A stretch of 14,360 nt of DNA from Endotrypanum monterogeii (Eukaryota > Euglenozoa > Kinetoplastea > Trypanosomatida > Trypanosomatidae), in the NCBI GenBank assembly GCA_000333855.2, contig CM007321.1:159629-173988 (forward strand), given 5' to 3'. A program made the translations under genes and the position numbers. A model generated the notes under the pieces. It saw nothing but the letters and a program-made list of their open reading frames with translations, did not search any database and was not told the DNA's origin. Numbering within the stretch: position 1 is the stretch's first letter; each line of letters starts with the position of its first letter. Of the stretch, positions 6,861 through 14,344 are shown in pieces.

Positions 6861-9800
6861 ATGTCTCTGCTATCGTCCTCTACACAACAGTCATCACATA
6901 ACGCTTTGGCGAGCGGGCGAAGTCGTGGCAGTGTCGCCTCGACAGTCATCCCAGCGGATGCCTCCACGCTGCGCTCGATGACGACCGATACACCGCAACC
7001 ACACGCCCGTGTGTCGCCGCCGTATCCTCAAATCAATCTTATCGACGTTGACGGCCTACGGTGCGAAGTGTGCACCATGCGCAGCGTGCCGCACATACTC
7101 TTCAGCACCCCATATGTCTCCCAATGCATCGGCACTTACGTGAGGCAGCTGATCGACGACTTCACACACTCACTGCTGCTCTGTCGCCACAGCAACTCCC
7201 GCCCCTTCCGCCGCTGTGTCATCCCAGGGAAGGACGGTGATGCGCTGCCGCGGCGGAAGCCGCAACAGCAGTCCCCCACGACAGTCACATCCCCCGAGGT
7301 TTCAAACCTCGCTATGGAGGATGTCTTGGCCTCTGACGACGAGGAAACAAATCTTCTATTGCGTCTGTGCGCTCTCGAAAAATCTGTGAAGCTCCAGATG
7401 CGGTCTGTCGAGCCCAGCGACAGCGCCCCTCCTGCAGGATGGGGAGGGTCGACCAATGCTGACGCAAACAGCGGGGCTGTCACGGAACAGCTGGTTGCCC
7501 TCTTCGCCGCGGCTGACCTGGCGAGCCGTCGCCATGGGCCCAACAGCGACGTGAGGGGAGAGGGACACCGTGCTGCGGTGTCGATGCCGCCGCTGCTGTC
7601 CTCTCTCTCGCTCTTCAAGCCGATGCTGCAAGACATGCGGTACTTGGCGCAGCATCTTCTTCTCCCACGATACGCGTGGCAGCATCACCAGCGGGAATGG
7701 GTCCTCGTGCACGAGGATGTCACGGTGACCTTGCGCGACCGCCTTTCTCGCTGTCGTCTTGCGGCAGAGCGTAGAAGCGCGCGAGATGGAGCGGAGCTGA
7801 CTGGAAAAGAAAACGTTGAGGGCCGAGGCCCCACCCGATCGCCCGGCAACACTGCAGCCCCCACCGTCCAGCGGTATCTTTTTTCGTCCACCGAGCTGCA
7901 TCGTCTTTGGCACACCCTCTGGAAGCTGCTCGGCGCGGCGTGGCGGCAACGCGACCGACTTTGGGGTGCCTACCGCTATGTGCAAGGCCCACATCGTCTG
8001 CCCCCCGTGTACCTGAGCAGCGCGGCGCCGTACGCGGTACCGCCTGGTGTGCACTCGAGCCCCATCGTGCGCGAGCAGCACGCATGCCGCGCTGCCGGTC
8101 GGCCCGCCTCTGCGCCCACCCACGACGTGGCGCCTGCACTGGAGGCCGCACACGTCGAGGATACCTGCGCCTTCGGCCCCTTCACGAGCGTCGACATTGG
8201 TCTCTCCGCTGGGCGAAAATACGTGTTGCGGCACCCGCTGGCCGCGGCGCTGCGCTCGCTGCGCGTGGCTGTACCGCCCACCGGCCGAGACCCCCTCGCC
8301 ACCTCCACCGCCGCCTTTTCTGACTTCCAGTACGTGGGCGACTCGGCGTCCTGCCCCCAGGCGAGCACGGCGAGGGACCTGACAACGCCCCTTATCGTCC
8401 CCCTCTTCGACAGTACCGACCGCGATGTGCAGTTGGCCGTTGCATCAGCTCCCTATCTCTCCCCTGAGGTGTACCTTGCTTCCCAGCACGAACAGCTTCG
8501 GCGAGCCTCACCGTGTAGGGCATCGCCGGCGTCGGCGCCGCCCCCGTGGCCACCCGTACACAATTTCTCAGACGATGTGTGGAACACAGCGGTGGTGGTG
8601 CTGGAGGCGGCGCTCAGTGGTTTCTGTGCAATGGATGCGTCCATGTGCCACCTCGCCCTCTCATCTGCGCACGACCGAGACATGAACTCACCCGATCCGC
8701 CAACCACACGTTCCGATGGCATTCCCTTCTCGTCCTCCTCCGTCTACTCGGATGTGGTGCTGCTGCTGACCGAGCGGCATACACTGCCAACGGCTGCGGC
8801 ATACAATTTTGTTTACGCGGCGCTCCATCACCTGCAAGTGGCCTTGAAGAGGGGAGATGTCGGCGCTGGTGAGGAGGATGGCGACGACAACGTCCTTGGC
8901 GTCAACGCACAGCAGCGAAGCGGTGTCAAGAGGGACGGCACGACGGCTCTGGTGCTGCTGTCGCCCGTGCGCCTCGCCCGGGAATGGCTGTGCTACCTGC
9001 GCACCGTCTACGGCACGGCGTGTCTGCAAGAGAAGGGCATATTAGCTGAGGTAGCCGCAAAAGGGCTCTGCTGGCGCCGGTCAGAGCGGTGGAACGCGCT
9101 CGCGATGGCCCACGCTACCGAAACGGTGGCAAAGGAGGCGGCGGGGCAGCCACAGCAGCACCACCACCACGGGAGTCACGGTGCCGGTGCCGCGTCGCCG
9201 TCGCCGCCGCCGCCGATTGCTGCAATAACCACCTCCGCCGACGCAAATACCCACGTTGATGCTGCATACGCGTCGGGCGACGTGCGCCAGGGGGGGTCGC
9301 TACCCTCGCCTGCGGTGGAAACGGCAGCCGTGCATCAGCGGGTGCCAGCGATCCCAGACACCGCAGGTGTGAGAGGCGCAGGTACATCGCTGCCGCACAC
9401 ACCCCAGATAATACGTGCCATCGGCGCTCTGGACACACCACTCCTTCGGCTACTGAGCCTGGGGCATGGTCGCACATCGCTAAGGAAGAGTGTATGCAGT
9501 GCTGGAACATCGACAGCTGCAACAAATCCAAACAAGGCCGCAGCTGATGCGGGCGACCTTTGGATCTCTCTCGATCGATATCTTCGCCGCTGCACAGCTA
9601 TGTCCTCATCAGCGGCAGGCGGAGTGGCCGCACCGGCAGAGAAGGTGACCGGTGCCGTCGGATCCGCGGCGTCTGACGTGGACGGCGCTGATGGACTCTT
9701 GCGACTGCTTTTTCGTTGCCTTATCCACGCGACACGGTCGTGGCACTGCGTGAACGAGGCCGCCCGAGCAGGCAATGGCGCTGCGGGCAGCGTAGGGTAC

Positions 9801-12287
9801 GAGTACACCGCCCTCAATCACCCTTTTTTCCGCGGTTTTGCCGAGCGCGGTTTGCTGACAACGTGCATGGTGACTGCCTGCTACTCAGGTGGTGGTCGCG
9901 CCGTCAGTGGGGGGAAATGCAGCGGTGTCGCAGCAGCACTCGCGTCGGCAGCGGCTCTGCCAGCGCTCAACCTGTACGTCCCCTCCACTGTCCTTCTGGC
10001 AACCCTGCACGAGCTGGAGACGACGGAGAAGCGGAACGACCTCGAGAGGGGCTTGTCTGAGCGCCTATTAATGCAGGCAACCTCTTTACGGACGCTCATC
10101 GGCGACGACATGCGAGCCTGGGAGTCAAGCGTCGTCACTTGTGCCGCGGGAAAAGGCGGTATGGCGCGCTCGCAGCAGCAGTATCCCCTGTGCACGAGCT
10201 CGTTGGTGAATAAACCTGCAACCTCCTTGCCGCCACCTGTGCACCGCGCGCGTCGTGCCCTCGATCACGTCCTCTCCCCGATGGAGTTTGATCTTGCAGC
10301 GCAGCTGCAGCACACGGGGCCGCTGCGCCGCCTACTGCACGCCAGCAGCGATCACAGCGCCGCCGGTGGCTCACAGAAAGGCACTGGGAGAAGGGCGCAG
10401 CGCCTCAACCCAGCCCCTACAACGACAACAACAGCATTAATGCGTCTCCGCGTCTACTTGAAGCACTCGTTGACGCCTGACACGAGGCTGCTGAGCACAG
10501 CTGACAGCGCCACCGGGAACGTTGCCTACTCGCCCCTTTATCCAATCCCACCCACCCTCCGCGGAGAGGTGTGGGGCCGTCTCCTGCAAGTGCCGTCCTC
10601 TGCGTACGCCAGAGAAGCCCTCCTTGCACATGCGGTTCACAACACAGCCGCGAAGCCGATGGAGCACGACCGGCAGCTTTCTGTGGACATACCGCGCTGC
10701 CACGCCTATCACCCGCTCCTCAATTCCGCCCTTGTCTCGGCGCAGCTCCGGCGCATATTGCGGGCGTGGATGTACCTCCATCCCGAGTACACGTATTGGC
10801 AGGGCCTTGATAGCGTCTGTGCCGTGCTGCTGACTGTGAGCCACACGGATGAGGCGCTTGTGCTGGCGCAGCTCAACGCCATCGTGGAACGCTTCATCGC
10901 TCACGACGAGGAGGAGGAGGGTCCCCAGTGGACTGGAGTCGGTCCCGCCGGGATGCGGCGCATGCAGCGCGCCAGCGCGACCGTCTCGTTGATGCCCCCG
11001 CTGGAGAAACCATCGATGGCAGAGCTGCTCCACAGTCTTGTGGTGGTGGTGCGCTACTGTGACCCACTACTGGCTCACCACCTCTTCGACGCCCTCAGCT
11101 GCACGCCGGAGCTGTATGCCATCAGTTGGCTACTAACACTTTTCTCGCATACGCTGCCGGCACGCAAGGTGTACCACCTGTGGGATCTGCTGCTCGTGGA
11201 GGGCGACATCAACAGCCTCGTGGCGATGTGTGCTGCCGTGATGATCCACAAACGTGAACGCCTTCTGAGCGCAGACTTCTCTGGCTGTCTGACAGCGTTC
11301 AGCAGCAGCGTCTCCGCCGTGAACGTTACGGCTGCAGTCGGCGACACGCGGTGGCTGCTGATGGCTATACCACCGTCTGTGCTCCTGCCATCCGACAAAA
11401 GCAAGAGCTTGAGAAATTCCATGGACGGCACGCACAGGGAGAAGGGCGGCGAGGGCGTCGCATCAGTGGCTCTCCTCGCCGTGGAAGACGTGGCCGCTGC
11501 GCTTGCGGTGGATAGGTCCTTCACACCCACCACATCGGCGGAGTGCGGCGGGAAGCGTTGGTTCCACAGTGGTGTCTATCTTGTGGACCTGCGCGAGCTG
11601 CCGTCGGGGACCACCTCACGGGAGGTAGTCCTCGGTGCCATTCATGTGCCGCTGTGCCCGGCTGCACATGCAGGATCGCATCTTCGCGGGACGTCCGTCT
11701 CTACAGCCAGAGCAGGAGCAGCAGCAGGAGTGGAGGCCGGACTCGCGCGTCGGTCTCGTGAACCCGCAGACGTACCCACTCGGGACTTCGAAGATGAACT
11801 GAACGACGCCGACAACGGCGACGTGGGTGCCGGATGGGGTGTCGTGGAGCGGCAGGAGCAGCTCCAGGAGCAGCACCGAGCGGCGCAACACGCTGTGGCG
11901 CGGAGGGTCGAAGAAGTGGCCGCGGTCATTGTTCGCCACCTTGGCAATCCAGCCCTCGCCACCATATTGCCCCACGCCGCAAACACGGACGAGAACCCTA
12001 GTATACCGTCGGCGCCAGAGCAACAACAACAGCAGCAGCAGCAGCCTGCGTCGTTCTTGTGTCCATGGCCGGTGCACCCAATCGTACGGAAGATGTCACG
12101 TGCCCCGCATGTGGTGCTGCTCACCTCCGGTACCGAGGACGCACACGAGCTTCCGCTCGCCCACCAGCTGGGACTGAAACTAAACGCCTGTGGAGTGCAC
12201 AACGTCAGTGTCCTGCGCGGCGGCGTCGCAAGCGTGCGGAGTGCGTTGCCACAACTGATCCTGTGTTGTGCGTCGTCGACGCAGTGA
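6861..12287 (+). CDS. TBCK: TBCK-like protein: degenerate kinase, TBC Rab-GAP and rhodanese-homology domains
   Basis: The 1808-residue protein has the TBCK domain order. Kinase-homology remnants are APYLSPEV (530-537, like the APE segment), DDVWNTAVVVLE (571-582, like subdomain IX) and LLRLLFRCL with HPFF (946-954, 987-990, like subdomain XI). I see no VAIK lysine, HRD or DFG motif, so it is a pseudokinase. The TBC domain (about 1227-1500) has LRGEVW (1233-1238), the arginine-finger motif SVDIPRC with Arg1279, and the glutamine finger YWQG with Gln1314, so Rab-GAP chemistry looks intact. A later ELYAISWLLTLFSHTLP stretch also matches TBCK. The C-terminal rhodanese homology has VDLRE (1575-1579), GAIHVP (1592-1597) and a VVLLTSG strand (1751-1757) without the active cysteine. 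Human TBCK is about 890 residues; the excess is low-complexity insertions, including Q8 at 1721-1728. Human TBCK belongs to the Rab5-binding FERRY complex. An equivalent role here is inference. Confidence 0.85.
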   Translation: MSLLSSSTQQSSHNALASGRSRGSVASTVIPADASTLRSMTTDTPQPHARVSPPYPQINLIDVDGLRCEVCTMRSVPHILFSTPYVSQCIGTYVRQLIDDFTHSLLLCRHSNSRPFRRCVIPGKDGDALPRRKPQQQSPTTVTSPEVSNLAMEDVLASDDEETNLLLRLCALEKSVKLQMRSVEPSDSAPPAGWGGSTNADANSGAVTEQLVALFAAADLASRRHGPNSDVRGEGHRAAVSMPPLLSSLSLFKPMLQDMRYLAQHLLLPRYAWQHHQREWVLVHEDVTVTLRDRLSRCRLAAERRSARDGAELTGKENVEGRGPTRSPGNTAAPTVQRYLFSSTELHRLWHTLWKLLGAAWRQRDRLWGAYRYVQGPHRLPPVYLSSAAPYAVPPGVHSSPIVREQHACRAAGRPASAPTHDVAPALEAAHVEDTCAFGPFTSVDIGLSAGRKYVLRHPLAAALRSLRVAVPPTGRDPLATSTAAFSDFQYVGDSASCPQASTARDLTTPLIVPLFDSTDRDVQLAVASAPYLSPEVYLASQHEQLRRASPCRASPASAPPPWPPVHNFSDDVWNTAVVVLEAALSGFCAMDASMCHLALSSAHDRDMNSPDPPTTRSDGIPFSSSSVYSDVVLLLTERHTLPTAAAYNFVYAALHHLQVALKRGDVGAGEEDGDDNVLGVNAQQRSGVKRDGTTALVLLSPVRLAREWLCYLRTVYGTACLQEKGILAEVAAKGLCWRRSERWNALAMAHATETVAKEAAGQPQQHHHHGSHGAGAASPSPPPPIAAITTSADANTHVDAAYASGDVRQGGSLPSPAVETAAVHQRVPAIPDTAGVRGAGTSLPHTPQIIRAIGALDTPLLRLLSLGHGRTSLRKSVCSAGTSTAATNPNKAAADAGDLWISLDRYLRRCTAMSSSAAGGVAAPAEKVTGAVGSAASDVDGADGLLRLLFRCLIHATRSWHCVNEAARAGNGAAGSVGYEYTALNHPFFRGFAERGLLTTCMVTACYSGGGRAVSGGKCSGVAAALASAAALPALNLYVPSTVLLATLHELETTEKRNDLERGLSERLLMQATSLRTLIGDDMRAWESSVVTCAAGKGGMARSQQQYPLCTSSLVNKPATSLPPPVHRARRALDHVLSPMEFDLAAQLQHTGPLRRLLHASSDHSAAGGSQKGTGRRAQRLNPAPTTTTTALMRLRVYLKHSLTPDTRLLSTADSATGNVAYSPLYPIPPTLRGEVWGRLLQVPSSAYAREALLAHAVHNTAAKPMEHDRQLSVDIPRCHAYHPLLNSALVSAQLRRILRAWMYLHPEYTYWQGLDSVCAVLLTVSHTDEALVLAQLNAIVERFIAHDEEEEGPQWTGVGPAGMRRMQRASATVSLMPPLEKPSMAELLHSLVVVVRYCDPLLAHHLFDALSCTPELYAISWLLTLFSHTLPARKVYHLWDLLLVEGDINSLVAMCAAVMIHKRERLLSADFSGCLTAFSSSVSAVNVTAAVGDTRWLLMAIPPSVLLPSDKSKSLRNSMDGTHREKGGEGVASVALLAVEDVAAALAVDRSFTPTTSAECGGKRWFHSGVYLVDLRELPSGTTSREVVLGAIHVPLCPAAHAGSHLRGTSVSTARAGAAAGVEAGLARRSREPADVPTRDFEDELNDADNGDVGAGWGVVERQEQLQEQHRAAQHAVARRVEEVAAVIVRHLGNPALATILPHAANTDENPSIPSAPEQQQQQQQQPASFLCPWPVHPIVRKMSRAPHVVLLTSGTEDAHELPLAHQLGLKLNACGVHNVSVLRGGVASVRSALPQLILCCASSTQ

Positions 12288-12394
12288 GCTCCTCCTTGGG
12301 TATCGGAGGTGTAGGCGCATCCGTCGTCTCCCCACCCCACCCACCCCCTCTCTCCTCCGCGCAGGTACAAGCTAGCCTTGCGTCTCTCTGTCTC

Positions 12395-12435
12395 TGTGTG
12401 TGTGTGTGTGTGTGTGTGCGTGTGTGTGTGTGTGT
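12395..12435. repeat. TG dinucleotide array
   Basis: About twenty TG units with one CG interruption, 107 bp after the stop codon of the TBCK-like gene. Confidence 0.9.
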
Positions 12436-12623
12436 CTGCGCTGCTGAGACCGTGTGTATCTCCATCTGCATTTATATCTATTCTCATAAATATATGTATG
12501 CCACCCTCAAAAATGGGTGAGAGACGATGAGAAACGCAGCCGTTGAGCCTCGTATTAGTGCCCGGTGCTTCTATCGGTCATGTTCTGTCTCGCATCGACA
12601 GAAATGCACCTCATCCCCTACCC

Positions 12624-12644
12624 ATATATATATAGAGAGAGAGA
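12624..12644. repeat. TA array joined to GA array
   Basis: Five to six TA units are followed directly by five GA units and a GAAAGAAA stretch. Confidence 0.85.
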
Positions 12645-12728
12645 AAGAAAGATACACAATCGCCACTGTCACAGGTGACGACTTCGCGTCCCCTTCACTT
12701 CCTCGAACTACACCAGATATCCATCATC

Positions 12729-12790
12729 TTTTTTTTTTTTACCTCTCCTTTCTGGTGTGTGTGTGTGTGTGTGTGTGTGCACGCGCGCGC
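12729..12790. repeat. T12 run, TG array and CG-alternating tail
   Basis: A T12 run (12729-12740), a short T/C-rich stretch, about twelve GT units (12755-12779) and an ACGCGCGCGC tail. The alternating purine-pyrimidine stretch could in principle adopt Z-DNA. Confidence 0.85.
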
Positions 12791-12873
12791 TGTATCCTAG
12801 AGTACTGTGCTGTGTTCCATACATGGGCATCGTCACAAACACGTCCCACATTAACCTAGCGCACAAGATCCAA

Positions 12874-12946
12874 ACCCTCGTCTTTCTCCCCCGTCCCCGC
12901 CCCCCCCCCCCCGCCGTTGATTATCTACCATAACGCCTGCCAGCAG
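12874..12946 (+). promoter_or_regulatory. Polypyrimidine tract and splice acceptor of DDI1
   Basis: A C/T-rich run including C13 (12900-12912) is followed by GCCAGCAG, with AG at 12942-12943 and 12945-12946. The leader would be about 22-25 nt, ending at the first ATG at 12969, with no upstream ATG. Confidence 0.7.
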
Positions 12947-12968
12947 CTTTTTGCTTGACGCGTGGCCA

Positions 12969-14252
12969 ATGGTGCTGCTCATCATCATCAACTCGGAGGG
13001 AGTGAGATTGGGCTGCTTCAGTCTGTCTGACACGTCGACGGTGCAGCAGCTGCTCCTCAAGCTCGCCGAAGTGAATCCAGAGCTCGCCCAAGTGCAAGTG
13101 ATTCGGAACGATGCCCTTGACGTGACCTACCGCCTGGCAGAGGCCTCCACAGCACAAACACTACAACAAACTAGGCTCGTGGGACAAGATGCAACCGAGG
13201 AGACGCTGGTGGTTTTGATGCACGCTGGCGCCTCCGGCGCGAAGGCGACAGCGGCGGTGCCGCCCCCGGCGCACGACGTGGAAGCGCGCATACTTCACCT
13301 CTTTGCGTCCTCCGGGGAGTCTCCATCGGCCATGGAAAAGCATGCAGAGGAGAAGCCCTACGCGCATGATGAGCCCGTCCCGATGGACGAACAACAGCTG
13401 GAGCTGCAGCGCCGCCTCTACGCCCATATCCAGCAGCAACAGATCGACGAAAATCTTGCTAACGCGCTGGAGTACACACCAGAGGCCTTCGCCCCCGTGA
13501 CGATGCTCTACGTACCCTGTACAATCAATCAAACGCCCATCAAAGCCTTCGTCGACTCGGGGGCGCAGAACAGCATCATGAACAAGCGCACCGCGGAGCA
13601 ATGTCAACTCATGCGGCTCGTGGATGTTCGCATGCGTGGTGTCGCCGTCGGGATTGGGCGGCAAGAGATTGTTGGCCGGATTCACATGGCCGCTGTGAAC
13701 CTCGCGGGTATGCACATCCCCTTCGCTTTTTATGTGATCGAAGACCAGGCGATTGACCTGATCATCGGTCTCGATCAGCTGAAGCGCCATGAGATGTTGA
13801 TCGACCTCAAAAAGAACTGCCTCACCATCGGTAACGTCAACGTACCTTTTCTGGGGGGAACCGACGTGCCTGCGCCGATGGCGCTGGACAAGGAACCCGC
13901 TACGGACGGTGCCGATGAGGAAGGGACAGAGCCCACAGAGCTTCCCCCTCCAAACGCCACCGTTGCCACCACATCTGACGCCGCCGCAGCAGCAGCAGCA
14001 GTAGTAGCAGCGTCGTCGTCGTCGTCACCACCATCATCAGTATCCAATGTCGCCTCTAGACCCGCACCCGTAGGGGGGGTTGACGTGCCGAGGCATGCAC
14101 CCGCATCGGTGCTATCGGAAAACGAGCGGAGGACGCGGCTGGAGGGCTTCATGTCCTTCGCGGGCATCACAGACCCTAGGAGAGCGCTGGTGTTCCTGGA
14201 AGCCGCCGAATGGGACCCCGACGGTGCGGCGGCACTCTTCTTCGGCGCTTGA
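12969..14252 (+). CDS. DDI1: Ddi1-like ubiquitin receptor / retropepsin-like aspartyl protease (UBL-RVP-UBA)
   Basis: The protein has 427 residues from the first ATG; the frame extends upstream only to a TTG at 12951. Residues 1 to about 82 form a divergent ubiquitin-like domain. A Gln-rich helical segment (about 138-170, ending in DENLANALEYTPEAF) precedes the retroviral-protease-like domain. That domain has the catalytic FVDSGAQNS (Asp196) and the second conserved IIGLDQLKRHEMLIDLK region starting at 265. A low-complexity linker with Ala and Ser runs follows, and a C-terminal UBA domain occupies about 382-427. Ddi1 proteins carry ubiquitinated clients to the proteasome and can cleave heavily ubiquitinated proteins as homodimers. 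In Leishmania, Ddi1 has been reported as a target of HIV protease inhibitors. All three domains appear intact. The retropepsin fold here belongs to a cellular gene, not a retroelement: no reverse transcriptase, integrase or LTR is nearby. Confidence 0.95.
   Translation: MVLLIIINSEGVRLGCFSLSDTSTVQQLLLKLAEVNPELAQVQVIRNDALDVTYRLAEASTAQTLQQTRLVGQDATEETLVVLMHAGASGAKATAAVPPPAHDVEARILHLFASSGESPSAMEKHAEEKPYAHDEPVPMDEQQLELQRRLYAHIQQQQIDENLANALEYTPEAFAPVTMLYVPCTINQTPIKAFVDSGAQNSIMNKRTAEQCQLMRLVDVRMRGVAVGIGRQEIVGRIHMAAVNLAGMHIPFAFYVIEDQAIDLIIGLDQLKRHEMLIDLKKNCLTIGNVNVPFLGGTDVPAPMALDKEPATDGADEEGTEPTELPPPNATVATTSDAAAAAAAVVAASSSSSPPSSVSNVASRPAPVGGVDVPRHAPASVLSENERRTRLEGFMSFAGITDPRRALVFLEAAEWDPDGAAALFFGA
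13979..14041 (+). repeat. Trinucleotide repeats encoding the Ddi1 Ala/Ser linker
   Basis: Successive GCA, GTA, GTC and ACC/ATC triplets encode a run of seven alanines, VVAA and five serines between the protease and the UBA domain. Unit changes of three bases would keep frame and alter only linker length. Confidence 0.85.
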
Positions 14253-14263
14253 TCCCGTGTATG

Positions 14264-14287
14264 CATGTATATATATATATATACATG
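14264..14287. repeat. 24-nt perfect palindrome with TA core
   Basis: CATG arms flank a TA-repeat core, and the whole 24 nt equals its own reverse complement. It starts 12 nt after the DDI1 stop codon, so an RNA hairpin here would lie at the very start of the 3' UTR. Confidence 0.85.
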
Positions 14288-14321
14288 TCTGTGTATGTGG
14301 GTGTGCGTGTGTGTGTGTGGT

Positions 14322-14344
14322 GGGTGGGTGGGTGGGGGAGGGGG
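14322..14344 (+). repeat. G-quadruplex motif (G3-T)3-G5-A-G5
   Basis: Four G tracts of at least three separated by single T bases (14322-14338), followed by A and a further G5. Single-nucleotide T loops are the arrangement known to give very stable parallel quadruplexes. It is on the coding strand, 70 bp after the DDI1 stop, so it could fold in the mRNA 3' UTR. Confidence 0.85.

Larger units (their letters stand above)
12288..12968. other. Spacer between the TBCK-like gene and DDI1
   Basis: A 681-bp stretch with no supportable gene. It contains TG arrays (12395-12435, 12755-12779), a short TA/GA array (12624-12644), a T12 run (12729-12740), a C13 run (12900-12912) and the DDI1 splice acceptor. 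A short open frame from 12527 crosses the T and TG runs and is not credible as a protein. Confidence 0.8.

Noticed and set aside
7356..8234. 292-codon minus-strand frame inside the TBCK-like gene
   Set aside because: Shadow of the sense frame, with no recognisable domain.
12291..12309. CCTCC/GGAGG hairpin after the TBCK-like stop codon as a terminator
   Set aside because: The stem is only five base pairs, and trypanosomatid genes are not ended by intrinsic terminators of this type.
12395..12435. TG arrays as telomeric or centromeric DNA
   Set aside because: The kinetoplastid telomere unit (GGGTTA repeats) is absent; these are ordinary spacer microsatellites between genes.
12527..12859. 110-codon + strand frame in the spacer before DDI1
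   Set aside because: Built on TA, GA, T and TG simple repeats, with no protein-like segment.
12951..12968. Six-residue upstream extension of DDI1
   Set aside because: It begins at TTG; the first ATG in frame is at 12969 and starts the UBL domain directly.
13554..13565. Retroviral-protease DSGA motif as evidence for a retroelement
   Set aside because: The surrounding UBL, helical segment and UBA identify cellular Ddi1. No reverse transcriptase, integrase, LTR or target-site duplication is visible.
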